A stretch of 37,729 nucleotides of DNA, from contig JAHHGS010000112.1 in NCBI GenBank assembly GCA_019359715.1, forward strand, positions 1 through 37,729, in the 5' to 3' direction. Below the pieces are notes generated by a model. It was not told the origin of the DNA. It ran no database searches and saw only the letters and a list, made by a program, of their open reading frames with translations. The stretch's first letter is position 1, and the number at the start of each line of letters is the position of its first letter. This document shows, in pieces, positions 8,668 through 16,344 of the stretch. The position numbers and the translations under genes are program-made. This DNA comes from Aphanocapsa sp. GSE-SYN-MK-11-07L. Its GTDB lineage: Bacteria > Cyanobacteriota > Cyanobacteriia > Thermosynechococcales > Thermosynechococcaceae.

Positions 8668-8804
8668 GCAATTTCTGGTGGATTGTGGTAGATGCGGTAA
8701 TTTTTTGCATTCTGCTCGTCAGTGAGCCCCCACAGCTCTGGTTCTGGCTCGTGCTATTTATCGTCATCTTGGCCTATGGGATTGAGCGCTCTTTGCATCA
8801 GTAA
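8664..8804 (+). CDS. 46-aa two-helix membrane protein coupled to the HlyD gene
   Basis: This short gene starts at an ATG sharing ATGA with the stop of the HlyD-family gene and ends in TAA at 8802-8804. The product begins MSNFWWIVVDAVIFCILLVS, has a short PPQLW turn, and continues with a second hydrophobic stretch (FWLVLFIVILAYGI) before a basic/polar tail ERSLHQ. Both hydrophobic segments are long enough to span a membrane. The start-stop overlap and coherent topology argue that it is real. It could be a small subunit or stabiliser of the adaptor complex, but I know of no family for it. It converges on the DUF29 gene, overlapping its 3' end by 7 bases. Confidence 0.62.
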   Translation: MSNFWWIVVDAVIFCILLVSEPPQLWFWLVLFIVILAYGIERSLHQ

Positions 8805-9247
8805 CGTTCTGATTCGAGTTCCACTGGCTGCTCAAAGATTTCAGCTTCAGAAAAAGGGCAGGCTGGGGGAAGTTGGCTTGGGTCGAGAGGCGTTTCCCGG
8901 TCTACTAAATTGAGTCCTTTTTCGTAGCCAATCTCAATTGCTTCGCTCAGATAGGGCTTCAAACTGGGGTTTTCCTTCAGGTGCCGACGAATCTCTTGCC
9001 GCTGTTCCCGAATCGTGGCCCGCCAACTTTTCGATCGCGCCTCCGGTTGATAGCGACATTTCAGCAGATGCCCTAGTAAAACTCCCAACCGATTACGAAG
9101 CTCTTGGCGCTGCTGCTTGCCCAATGAGTCTAACTCCTCAATCAGGTTTTCAATATCCACTTGCTCCCATTGCTGAGCTTGCAGCAGCTCGATCTGGCGC
9201 TGCGTCCAAGCGTAGAAATCCTGATCATAAAGAGTCGTGGTTTGCAT
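8798..9247 (-). CDS. DUF29 domain-containing protein
   Basis: The 149-aa protein starts MQTTTLYDQDFYAWTQRQIE and contains IENLIEELDSLGKQQRQELRN and the LLKCRYQPEARSKSW stretch, the hallmarks of DUF29. The family is very abundant in cyanobacteria, usually multi-copy and of unknown function. I chose the ATG at 9247 because the family begins there; 21 extra codons upstream are probably untranslated. It is divergent from the lipoprotein gene at 9402, with about 150 bases of shared promoter space. Confidence 0.88.
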   Translation of the reverse strand: MQTTTLYDQDFYAWTQRQIELLQAQQWEQVDIENLIEELDSLGKQQRQELRNRLGVLLGHLLKCRYQPEARSKSWRATIREQRQEIRRHLKENPSLKPYLSEAIEIGYEKGLNLVDRETPLDPSQLPPACPFSEAEIFEQPVELESERY

Positions 9248-9401
9248 GGATATCACCGCATTGTCTGAGCTTATTCTGACATTAGAGTGAATTGTGTATG
9301 ATACATTCACATTGACTTCAAAACCACATTAGATGTGGCACCTTTGCCGAAAATTATTGGTTTTGACTGACATTTCTATAACAAAGCTCAATGTGATTAT
9401 C

Positions 9402-10022
9402 ATGAAATCAAAGCAACTTGTGCGCCAGCTAAGCATATTGATACCCTCTTTAATTTACTTAACAAACTGTTCGATTTCCGGAAATCAAGTCGAAAGTGAG
9501 ACAAGTCCCACAGCTTCGCCCACTGTACTAAACACTTCTAACGCTCCTGAGAAGAAATCTTTACAGGTTAATTCAATACCTAACGCAGATCTATGTAACC
9601 CAAATGTCAATCTAGCTGAGGAACCTGGGCTTGAGAGTGATTTAGGAGTTGAGGGCTTTTTTTCGTACAGTTGGCTTAGACCAGAAGACAAAAAACCTTT
9701 ATATCAAAGTACACTTTTCATTACGACTACAGGAAATAGACTTTGCGCGTATCGAGCTATTGAAAAAGATCCGTTTGGAAGTTTGGCTCGATGTGGTGGT
9801 CTAGGGTGTGGCTCACAACATGGCGAGTTATTAGCTACTCTTGATTTCAAGCCAAATACGGATAACACTTTCCTTGTTCAATCTGCCAATGGTTTAGCTG
9901 GCTTTATGAGTGGTGCAGTTTGTCAAATAGAGAAAGCTGGTTTACCAGAAATTGTTTGCCGCTCTTCTAAAAGTCCTAAATTTACAGGGGAATCTATCAT
10001 AGTTTTCTCGGCAGGAAGTTAA
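9402..10022 (+). CDS. Predicted lipoprotein of unknown function, AT-rich
   Basis: I chose the ATG at 9402; it yields a 206-aa protein beginning MKSKQLVRQLSILIPSLIYL followed by the lipobox L-T-N-C (Cys23), so the mature form is likely lipid-anchored. A Ser/Thr/Pro/Glu-rich linker (about 25-50) precedes a globular part with several Cys residues and the motif ARCGGLGCGSQHGE near the middle. I do not recognise a family. Codon use is noticeably more AT-rich than the neighbouring genes, suggesting recent acquisition. No strong ribosome-binding site is seen; an upstream frame opens at 9333 but would hide the signal peptide. Confidence 0.65.
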   Translation: MKSKQLVRQLSILIPSLIYLTNCSISGNQVESETSPTASPTVLNTSNAPEKKSLQVNSIPNADLCNPNVNLAEEPGLESDLGVEGFFSYSWLRPEDKKPLYQSTLFITTTGNRLCAYRAIEKDPFGSLARCGGLGCGSQHGELLATLDFKPNTDNTFLVQSANGLAGFMSGAVCQIEKAGLPEIVCRSSKSPKFTGESIIVFSAGS

Positions 10023-10106
10023 TTTCATTTGTTTGTTAAGCTCTCTGAATAGGTTGTAGCAATTGTCTGATTGTCAGCTAGAAATGATCAGTGAGAGGAA
10101 ACTCAA

Positions 10107-10322
10107 ATGGCAACCAACACTTCTTTAGAGGAACGACTTGCAGCAGTAGAAGCCGCGATTTCTCAATTGCAGCAGCAAGTTGCCACTCCTCAGCCGTCAA
10201 ATTGGCTGCAAAAAATTACAGGCTCTTTTAAGGATGAACCCGCGTTTGAAGAGGTGCTTGCTTACGGTCGAGCCATTCGTCAAGGCGATGAATCTATCCT
10301 CGAAGGGCAAAACGACTTGTGA
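10107..10322 (+). CDS. Antitoxin of a VapBC-like (PIN) toxin-antitoxin pair
   Basis: The 71-aa acidic protein has a short heptad-like helix (LEERLAAVEAAISQLQQQVA, about 7-26) and then the stretch GSFKDEPAFEEVLAYGRAIRQ. This layout (coiled coil, then a tail able to wrap around a PIN domain) is typical of cyanobacterial antitoxins found upstream of PIN toxins. No AbrB or RHH DNA-binding fold is obvious, so autoregulation is uncertain. AGAGGA lies about 9 bases before the ATG. The TGA overlaps the GTG start of the toxin gene, giving coupled translation. Confidence 0.72.
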   Translation: MATNTSLEERLAAVEAAISQLQQQVATPQPSNWLQKITGSFKDEPAFEEVLAYGRAIRQGDESILEGQNDL

Positions 10323-10747
10323 AGTATTTGTTGGATACGGATCATTTGAGCATTCTTCAGCGACAAGCGGGGCAGAATTACACCAATCTTTCAACCCGCA
10401 TGACTCACTACCCATTATCAGATTTCACCGTATCGACCGTGACGTTTCATGAGCAGATACTTGGTAGTCACGCATACATTAATCGCGCACGTAACCTGGA
10501 TGATGTCGTGAAAGGATATGCAATGATGGCGCGGCTCGTCAGCGACTTCAAAGTGTTGCCCCTCGTCTCATTCGATGCAGGTGCGGCTACAACATTCGAT
10601 CAGCTACAGTCACAACGGATTCAACTAGCGAAGATGGATGCGCGAATTGCGGCAATTGCGCTGTTTCGTGGGTTGATTTTGTTAACCCGCAATCATCAAG
10701 ATTTTGGTAAAGTAGCGGGGTTATTGATCGAAGATTGGACAGTTTGA
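10319..10747 (+). CDS. PIN-domain ribonuclease toxin (VapC-like)
   Basis: The 142-aa protein starts at a GTG within GTGA shared with the antitoxin stop. It is a full-length PIN domain: acidic metal-binding residues are D6 (YLLDTDHLS), E45 (TFHEQILG), D107 (KMDARIAAIAL) and D128 (RNHQDFGKV). PIN toxins cleave tRNA or other RNA in a Mg-dependent way and are neutralised by the co-expressed antitoxin. All four acidic positions are intact, so it should be active. The target RNA cannot be predicted. Confidence 0.9.
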   Translation: MKYLLDTDHLSILQRQAGQNYTNLSTRMTHYPLSDFTVSTVTFHEQILGSHAYINRARNLDDVVKGYAMMARLVSDFKVLPLVSFDAGAATTFDQLQSQRIQLAKMDARIAAIALFRGLILLTRNHQDFGKVAGLLIEDWTV

Positions 10748-10939
10748 AGCGCCAGTAAAAATAGTCGTGTTGATCGCAGCATAACCACTCCAGCACAGCG
10801 AACCTATAGGCTTTTTGCGCTTGGGTTTCACATATGTTGCCACTGCTTGGGAACTTTAAGATGACCCAGCAATAAATTGCCCGATCGCCAAAAGAGTCCC
10901 CTAAACTAGAATAGAGTCTGCTGGTTTGCGGGATGCTTT

Positions 10940-11746
10940 ATGCTGCAAGTTAGCGATCAGCCTACTGCTGCCTTCTTTTTGAGTATGACCCCAGAGTCGT
11001 TTGACCACATTGCCCAAGCCTTGGCTGCTCATCAACAGTCTTTGCGAATTAAGAAGCTGATGTTCGCCACCGTTAAAGGCAGTTGGGAAAACGATCAGAC
11101 CACCTTAGACCAGCATCCCATTGCTGAATTAATCCAAGCGGCTTGCGACAATTTTTCTGGGGCAGAGCAGTTCACCGGGCGGCTAATGCAGGTTGTCGAT
11201 ACGCTGAACAAAAAAGCCGAGTACGTGATGATTGCAGATTTAATTTGCCATCACCTGCGATCGCTCTACCCTGCTGCTAACCCTACTCCCGTCGAAGTAC
11301 CAAACTGGTTTGACCTCCGCTGCCAAATTGTCAAATCAATTAATCCGTTACGAACGAAAATTTTGCTATTCTCAGCCCTGTATCACCTTTTTAGCAACAG
11401 CGAGGCAGATTGGGTCAGCCTTAAAATGCACAGCTTGGATAATTTGCTCAAGCAATTCCTCAGTCGCCGTCTAGACCTATCCGCAATGACTGAAATCCTC
11501 AATTCCACTGTTCTTGATCTGCATCCCGCGCTTGAATATACTGCTGTCGCGAGTACGCTGCTGTCGGCCCTGCAAGCCTGGCAAACCCCAATGCCAGTCG
11601 GTCGGCAGGACACTACTGAGATTACGATTTTAGCTGCCCTTGACGCTGATGACACTGAAGTTGGCACGGTCGGCAACCTGGCTAACGATGATCAAAACAG
11701 TTCATTTTTGACCGACTTAAAGGGAGCACCCGCCAATGGACGCTGA
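10940..11746 (+). CDS. Conserved hypothetical helical protein paired with the pentapeptide-repeat gene
   Basis: The 268-aa protein starts at the ATG at 10940. It is predicted mainly helical, with no signal peptide or membrane segment; an acidic, Asp/Thr-rich tail covers about 225-268. I recognise no catalytic motif. Its 3' end overlaps the start of the pentapeptide-repeat gene by 11 bases, so the two are likely co-translated and functionally linked. Function unknown. Confidence 0.7.
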   Translation: MLQVSDQPTAAFFLSMTPESFDHIAQALAAHQQSLRIKKLMFATVKGSWENDQTTLDQHPIAELIQAACDNFSGAEQFTGRLMQVVDTLNKKAEYVMIADLICHHLRSLYPAANPTPVEVPNWFDLRCQIVKSINPLRTKILLFSALYHLFSNSEADWVSLKMHSLDNLLKQFLSRRLDLSAMTEILNSTVLDLHPALEYTAVASTLLSALQAWQTPMPVGRQDTTEITILAALDADDTEVGTVGNLANDDQNSSFLTDLKGAPANGR

Positions 11747-12725
11747 TGAATTAATCAGCCGCTACGAGGCGGGAGAAATTAATTTTCAGGCTGAGAGTCT
11801 ACGCCAAATTCAACTGCTAGCGGCTGATCTGATTGGGATTAACTTTGCCCAAGCCGATTTGCACAGAGCTAACCTCAGCTTGTGCTATCTCAACCGCAGC
11901 AATTTAGAAGCGGCCAGCTTGCGGCAAGCTCTGCTGAGAGGGGCCAATTTAACCCAAGCGAATTTGACTAAAGCCAACCTTCAGGATGCAGACCTGCATG
12001 GGGCAATTTTGCAAGGCGCGATCGCCTCAGAAGCCAATTTAGCCCTGGCCGATTTAGCTGACAGCAACTTGAGCGAGATTGACCTCCGCCAAAGCGATTT
12101 GAGTGGAGCCAACCTGGCAGGAGCCTGCTTGCGAGGGGCTAATCTGCGCCAGGAACGCAGCGGGCGAGTCAATCTGCGGGGCGCAAATTTAACGGGTGCC
12201 GACTTACAGGGAGCGAACCTAGCCGGGGCAGATTTGACCAAGGCGAATCTGCGGGGGGCTAACCTGCGGGATGCCAATCTGCGAGAAGCCAATTTACAAA
12301 CTGCTGACTTAGAAAAAGCAAATTTGCCAGCCACGATGCTGACTGGAACTAATCTCAGCTATGCCAATCTGTCTGGGGTTAACCTTAGTCAAAGTCGGTT
12401 GGGGCAGGCCAACCTGCAAGAGGCCAATCTCAGTCACGCTGATTTAACTGAAGCGAATTTGACCGAAGCCAATCTGCATCGGGTTAATCTGAGTTATAGC
12501 CTCCTGAAAGGGGCAAAGTTGAATCGGGCCAACTTGAGTCGGGCTGACCTGAGCGGCTGTAATTTGACAGCGGCTTTGTTAATTGAAGCCTATCTGGCTC
12601 GCACCAACCTGACGGAAGCCGACTTAACCAGAGCCAATTTGGTACGGGCCGAAATGAGCAGCGCGATTCTGCTGCACACCCTCTTACAAGAGGCAACCTT
12701 GCCCGATGGCAGTACTCACCCCTAG
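11736..12725 (+). CDS. Pentapeptide-repeat protein
   Basis: The 329-aa protein has a short N-terminal helical segment (MDADELISRYEAGEINFQ) and then near-continuous A(D/N)LxX pentapeptides from about residue 39 to 320, predicting a right-handed quadrilateral beta-helix of roughly 14 turns. One pentapeptide (ERSGR, around residue 140) lacks the central Leu without changing register, a likely kink. Cyanobacteria carry many such proteins, mostly of unknown role; some members elsewhere mimic DNA and protect gyrase, but nothing here points to that. GGGAG lies 8-12 bases before the ATG, inside the upstream gene. Confidence 0.93.
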   Translation: MDADELISRYEAGEINFQAESLRQIQLLAADLIGINFAQADLHRANLSLCYLNRSNLEAASLRQALLRGANLTQANLTKANLQDADLHGAILQGAIASEANLALADLADSNLSEIDLRQSDLSGANLAGACLRGANLRQERSGRVNLRGANLTGADLQGANLAGADLTKANLRGANLRDANLREANLQTADLEKANLPATMLTGTNLSYANLSGVNLSQSRLGQANLQEANLSHADLTEANLTEANLHRVNLSYSLLKGAKLNRANLSRADLSGCNLTAALLIEAYLARTNLTEADLTRANLVRAEMSSAILLHTLLQEATLPDGSTHP

Positions 12726-12758
12726 CAAAGTTTTCCAGTTTTGAATTGTTGACCCCCT

Positions 12759-13823
12759 ATGCGCAAAACCTCTGATTTGAAAGTTGTAGAAAATCGTCCT
12801 TTACTGTCTCCCGAAACAGTGTTGGATGAATTGCCAATTACCGAAGCCGCTGCCAGCTTGGTGGACGAAACCCGCGATCGCATTCGCAACATTATGCGGG
12901 GCAGCGATCGCCGCTTACTGGTGGTGGTTGGCCCCTGCTCGATCCACGATGTCGCCGCCGCCTGTGAGTATGGGCAAAAATTGCAGCAGTTACGCCTAGA
13001 CCTGGCAGATTGCCTAGAAATTGTCATGCGGGTCTACTTTGAAAAACCCCGCACCTCTGTCGGCTGGAAAGGGCTAATCAACGACCCGCACTTAGACGAC
13101 AGCTACGACATTAATAGCGGTCTGCGGTTGGCGCGTAAATTACTGCTCGACCTCACTCACCTTGGTCTACCCACGGCCACCGAACTGCTTGACCCGATTA
13201 TTCCCCAGTACATTGCCGATTTGATTTCTTGGACGGCGATCGGGGCCCGCACTACCGAGAGCCAAACCCACCGCCAAATGGCCTCTGGGCTATCGATGCC
13301 AGTCGGGTTCAAAAATGGCACCGACGGCAGTCTTTCTTCTGCTGTGAATGCAATGCTGGCAGCTCGTCAACAGCATCATTTTTTGGGGATCAATAATGCT
13401 GGGTTGGCCAGCATTGTCACCACCGCCGGGAATGCGGATACTCATTTGGTGCTGCGGGGCGGTAAGGACGGCCCCAACTATGATGTTGCCAACGTCAAAG
13501 CTGCTGCTCAACAGCTCCAGCGGTTAGCCGTCAACGCTCGGATCATGATCGACTGTAGCCACGACAACGCTGCCAAAGATCATCTCCGCCAAGTCACCGT
13601 TTTAGATGAAGTCAGCAGCCAGCTTTTGGACGGCTCCCAGAACATCATGGGGGTGATGATTGAAAGCCACCTGGTCGCAGGCAAGCAGTCACTGCCCCCA
13701 GATTTGAATCAACTCACCTACGGACAAAGCATCACCGACCCCTGCGTAGACTTTTCCACCACCACCCGCATGTTAGAAAAGCTAGCCGAAGCCGTCCGCG
13801 ATCGCCAACTGGTGTTGAGTTGA
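12759..13823 (+). CDS. aroG/aroF-type: 3-deoxy-7-phosphoheptulonate (DAHP) synthase, class I
   Basis: The 354-aa enzyme condenses phosphoenolpyruvate and erythrose 4-phosphate, the first step of the shikimate pathway. Family signatures include VVVGPCSIHD (about 55-64, with the metal-binding Cys), MRVYFEKPRTSVGWKG, the GARTTESQTHRQMAS active-site stretch, the FKNGTDG loop and IDCSHDNA. It matches the AroF/G/H (class I alpha) type that carries N-terminal allosteric residues for Phe or Tyr; which amino acid inhibits this copy cannot be told here. It follows the pentapeptide gene by 33 bases on the same strand. The ATG at 12759 lacks a strong Shine-Dalgarno. Confidence 0.96.
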   Translation: MRKTSDLKVVENRPLLSPETVLDELPITEAAASLVDETRDRIRNIMRGSDRRLLVVVGPCSIHDVAAACEYGQKLQQLRLDLADCLEIVMRVYFEKPRTSVGWKGLINDPHLDDSYDINSGLRLARKLLLDLTHLGLPTATELLDPIIPQYIADLISWTAIGARTTESQTHRQMASGLSMPVGFKNGTDGSLSSAVNAMLAARQQHHFLGINNAGLASIVTTAGNADTHLVLRGGKDGPNYDVANVKAAAQQLQRLAVNARIMIDCSHDNAAKDHLRQVTVLDEVSSQLLDGSQNIMGVMIESHLVAGKQSLPPDLNQLTYGQSITDPCVDFSTTTRMLEKLAEAVRDRQLVLS

Positions 13824-13847
13824 AATCATTGCAGCAAGGAGTACGTT

Positions 13848-14099
13848 ATGGCAGTAGAGCGCTGGACTGACGAAATGCTAGATAAGCTAGCGGAAAAAGT
13901 CAATCAGTTGGCAGAATCGATCGCAGAACTACGGGATGAAACGAAAGACTTCGATGAAGATTTGAGTCCGACGCAGAAATGGCAGGATAGAACTTGGACT
14001 GTGATTAAGTGGGTGGGGGGAATTTCAACCGGGGTTTCTATTAGTGCAGCGATCATCCTTTTGGGGTTGGGACTCAGATTTGCTGCCACTGGGCGATAA
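13848..14099 (+). CDS. Small C-tail-anchored coiled-coil membrane protein
   Basis: The 83-aa protein has an acidic amphipathic helix (about 5-40, LDKLAEKVNQLAESIAELRD) that probably forms a coiled coil, followed by WTVIKW and one hydrophobic segment (about 56-77). The topology suggests a cytoplasmic coiled coil anchored by its C-terminal tail. Similar short proteins are common conserved hypotheticals in cyanobacteria (from memory). AAGGAG precedes the ATG by 6-11 bases. It is 24 bases downstream of the DAHP synthase gene and could share its transcript. Confidence 0.75.
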   Translation: MAVERWTDEMLDKLAEKVNQLAESIAELRDETKDFDEDLSPTQKWQDRTWTVIKWVGGISTGVSISAAIILLGLGLRFAATGR

Positions 14100-14186
14100 T
14101 CAGAGCATTGTTGGCTTGCCTGAACAGAGCAATGCTTAAGCTCAGTTGTTGAAAGGAGCGATTTCGATTCGGCGATCGCCTAGCCT

Positions 14187-14546
14187 ATGAGCGGAATTAG
14201 TCGAAATATTACTCTTGATCCCCGTTCCAGCCTGATTGATCGCCATTTGCCGAATACTCCACAAGTTCAACGACTGCTCCGCAGAGAAGGTAGAGCGCAT
14301 GTATTTAACGATCGCGAAACCCTCGAACAAGTCACGCAAGCTATCATTGCAGGAGGAGAGCAAACTGGAATCGATGACGAAGAAGACGATTACGAACGGT
14401 ATGGACTCTACTTTTCAGAGCCGATCAGTTACATCATTAAAGTAGACGGAAGCCAAATCTCACTTTATTACGGTGAGATCAAAATTGTGAAAGCAACAGG
14501 TGAGTATCATGCAATCCCACGCACCGGCCCTCGCAGAACAAGCTAA
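14187..14546 (+). CDS. Conserved cyanobacterial hypothetical protein, first gene of a coupled pair
   Basis: The 119-aa protein begins MSGISRNITLDPRSSLIDRH and contains LPNTPQVQRLLRREGRAHVF, a stretch I associate with a cyanobacterial hypothetical family often found as small accessory gene pairs; this is recall, not a search. The middle is acidic (DDEEDDYERYGLYFSEP) and the C-terminal half predicts beta strands (YIIKVDGSQISLYYGEIKIV). Its 3' end overlaps the next gene by 38 bases. The arrangement resembles a toxin-antitoxin layout or a contact-dependent effector tail with an immunity partner, but neither is proven. Confidence 0.6.
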   Translation: MSGISRNITLDPRSSLIDRHLPNTPQVQRLLRREGRAHVFNDRETLEQVTQAIIAGGEQTGIDDEEDDYERYGLYFSEPISYIIKVDGSQISLYYGEIKIVKATGEYHAIPRTGPRRTS

Positions 14547-14766
14547 AACTTGGAAATTCCTAGAACTTTGGGTTGATCCAGTTCTTTTTCCACCTAAGAT
14601 TCTGATGTTGGTCGGCGATCAAGATGGCACTTGTCGTATATTTAACCCCGCCACTAACTATAAACTTGTAGTCACCTACTCTAACTATCAAACTGCTCAA
14701 GAATGGCTGCTGGAAGATGAGTATGAACGAGTTAAAGGACAACTTTTAGCTGAAGAAGTTCTTTGA
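14509..14766 (+). CDS. Small hypothetical protein overlapping the previous gene
   Basis: I chose the ATG at 14509 because CAGGTGAG lies 5-12 bases upstream; a GTG at 14500 is the alternative. The 85-aa protein (MQSHAPALAEQAKTWKFLEL...) is mixed alpha/beta with a Trp-rich N-terminal part and an acidic C terminus (LLEDEYERVKGQLLAEEVL). No family is recognised. It overlaps the previous gene in another frame and ends 43 bases before the permease gene, so the small pair is likely one translational unit. Confidence 0.6.
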   Translation: MQSHAPALAEQAKTWKFLELWVDPVLFPPKILMLVGDQDGTCRIFNPATNYKLVVTYSNYQTAQEWLLEDEYERVKGQLLAEEVL

Positions 14767-14809
14767 TCTTGCAAGGGGCGTTCAGGAAGTATCCCAGAGG
14801 GAATTGCCA

Positions 14810-15952
14810 ATGGACTGGTGGCGCAAACTGAAGAAAAATCCGTTGGCCCGCTGGGCAGCGCTGCTGTTGCTGGTGTTTTATGTCGCCGTATTTGCGGCTG
14901 ATTGGGTGGCTCCCTACGACCCCTACGCTGCTCAGATGGATGGAGCACTGCTGCCGCCGACTCAAATTTATTGGCGTAATCAAGCTGGAGAGTTTATCGG
15001 CCCCCACGTTTACCCAACCACTCAGGGGCCAGTGAGTTTAGAAACTGGCGATCGCCAACTGGTCGTCGATCGGCAACAGCCTTCTCCGCTCAGGCTATGG
15101 GTGAAAGGAGATGAATACAACTTTTTGCAGCTCTCGCTGCCCCTACCAACCCAGTGGTCGCTGACCGACCCCAAAATTGATCAGGTGGTAATTTTTCCGG
15201 GTTTTAAGGGCGATCGCCATTTGTTTGGGGCAGTTGGCAAAGGTAAGTTTAATCTGCTCGGCACCGATGAGCAGGCCCGCGATCAGTTCAGTCGGCTGCT
15301 GTTTGGCGGGCGGATTAGCCTCAGCATTGGGCTAATTGGAGTCGCAATTTCTTTTCCGATCGGAATGCTGATTGGCGGCATTTCTGGTTACTTTGGCGGC
15401 TGGACTGACAGCGTTTTAATGCGAGTCGTTGAGGTGTTAATGACCATCCCCAGCATTTATTTGCTGGTGGCTCTAGCGGCGGTTTTGCCGCCCGGTTTGA
15501 GCAGTGGCGAACGGTTTTTACTAATTGTGCTGATTACATCGCTGATTAGCTGGTCAGGACTGGCCAGAGTGATTCGCGGACAGGTGCTGTCGATTAAAGA
15601 ACTGGGGTTTGTCCAAGCGGCCCAGGCAATGGGAGGGCGATCGCTCTACATCATTACTCGCCACATTTTGCCCCAAACCGCTAGCTACGTGATTATCTCT
15701 GCCACTCTTTCAATTCCCAGTTTTATTGTGGCTGAATCAGTGCTGAGTTTAGTGGGCTTGGGGATTCAACAACCCGATCCTTCCTGGGGCAATATGCTTT
15801 CCCTGTCCACCAACGCCTCGATTTTAGTCTTGCAACCCTGGCTGATTTGGCCGCCTGCCCTGCTAATTATCTTGACGGTGCTGGCGTTTAACCTGCTGGG
15901 GGATGGGCTGCGAGATGCCCTCGATCCGCGCAATCTGCAAAAATCGCTGTGA
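14810..15952 (+). CDS. ABC transporter permease, OppC/DppC type, with large periplasmic insertion
   Basis: The 380-aa inner-membrane permease has a first membrane segment (about 13-33), a roughly 120-residue extracytoplasmic stretch (35-155), then five further segments in a BPD_transp_1 domain. The EAA loop that docks the ATPase is at about 268-289 (VQAAQAMGGRSLYIITRHIL). Family members import oligopeptides, dipeptides or nickel. The long loop between the first two membrane segments is larger than in enterobacterial OppC, but I recall it as common in cyanobacterial homologues. The ATPase, binding-protein and OppB genes are not adjacent. I chose the ATG at 14810 (AGAGGG upstream); a TTG two codons earlier is possible. 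Confidence 0.92.
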   Translation: MDWWRKLKKNPLARWAALLLLVFYVAVFAADWVAPYDPYAAQMDGALLPPTQIYWRNQAGEFIGPHVYPTTQGPVSLETGDRQLVVDRQQPSPLRLWVKGDEYNFLQLSLPLPTQWSLTDPKIDQVVIFPGFKGDRHLFGAVGKGKFNLLGTDEQARDQFSRLLFGGRISLSIGLIGVAISFPIGMLIGGISGYFGGWTDSVLMRVVEVLMTIPSIYLLVALAAVLPPGLSSGERFLLIVLITSLISWSGLARVIRGQVLSIKELGFVQAAQAMGGRSLYIITRHILPQTASYVIISATLSIPSFIVAESVLSLVGLGIQQPDPSWGNMLSLSTNASILVLQPWLIWPPALLIILTVLAFNLLGDGLRDALDPRNLQKSL

Positions 15953-16008
15953 TCAAGGCAGATTAATAATTTGAACCAGCTAATTCTGGACTGATTTATG
16001 ATTGGGGT

Positions 16009-16344
16009 ATGCAACGATTCATCTGCTTGATTTGGGGTATCCTGCTGGTTTGGTCAACAGGATTATTTTTGCCTGCCCTAGCAGCAAATTTGACCTCTGG
16101 AACAGAGATTTTTCAGATGCATTGTGCGGGTTGCCATTTGAATGGCGGCAATATTGTCCGTCGGAACAAAACGCTCAAATTGAAGGCGCTGGAACGAAAT
16201 AGGGTGAATACTCTAGAGGCGATCGCTACTCTGGTTGCTGAAGGTAAAAACAATATGTCTGCTTATCGCGATCGCCTCACCCCCGCTCAAATTCAAATCG
16301 TGTCTGAATATGTGCTTGAGCAAGCTAAACAGGAATGGCGGTAG
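16009..16344 (+). CDS. petJ-like: Cytochrome c6-like protein
   Basis: The 111-aa precursor has a signal peptide (about 1-25, ending LPALA) and a mature mono-haem c-type domain: CAGCH (Cys39, Cys42, His43) and the axial Met83 in GKNNMSAY. Spacing and the GNIV..NKTLK..AL pattern match cyanobacterial cytochrome c6. It would sit in the thylakoid lumen or periplasm and carry electrons between cytochrome b6f and photosystem I or an oxidase. The divergent mid-section (RNRVNTLEAI) suggests a c6B/c6C-type paralogue rather than the major PetJ; this is tentative. The stop is followed with no gap by the prmC start. Confidence 0.85.
   Translation: MQRFICLIWGILLVWSTGLFLPALAANLTSGTEIFQMHCAGCHLNGGNIVRRNKTLKLKALERNRVNTLEAIATLVAEGKNNMSAYRDRLTPAQIQIVSEYVLEQAKQEWR

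Noticed and set aside
7312-8804. Complete NHLP bacteriocin export cluster
   Set aside because: Only the adaptor is present; no ABC-peptidase, precursor peptide or modification enzyme gene nearby.
12120-12200. Frameshift in the pentapeptide protein near ERSGR
   Set aside because: The five-residue register is kept on both sides; it is one degenerate repeat, not a frameshift.
11981-12334. Antisense frame opposite the pentapeptide repeats
   Set aside because: Repetitive Arg/Ala/Pro-rich translation caused by the repeat structure of the real gene.
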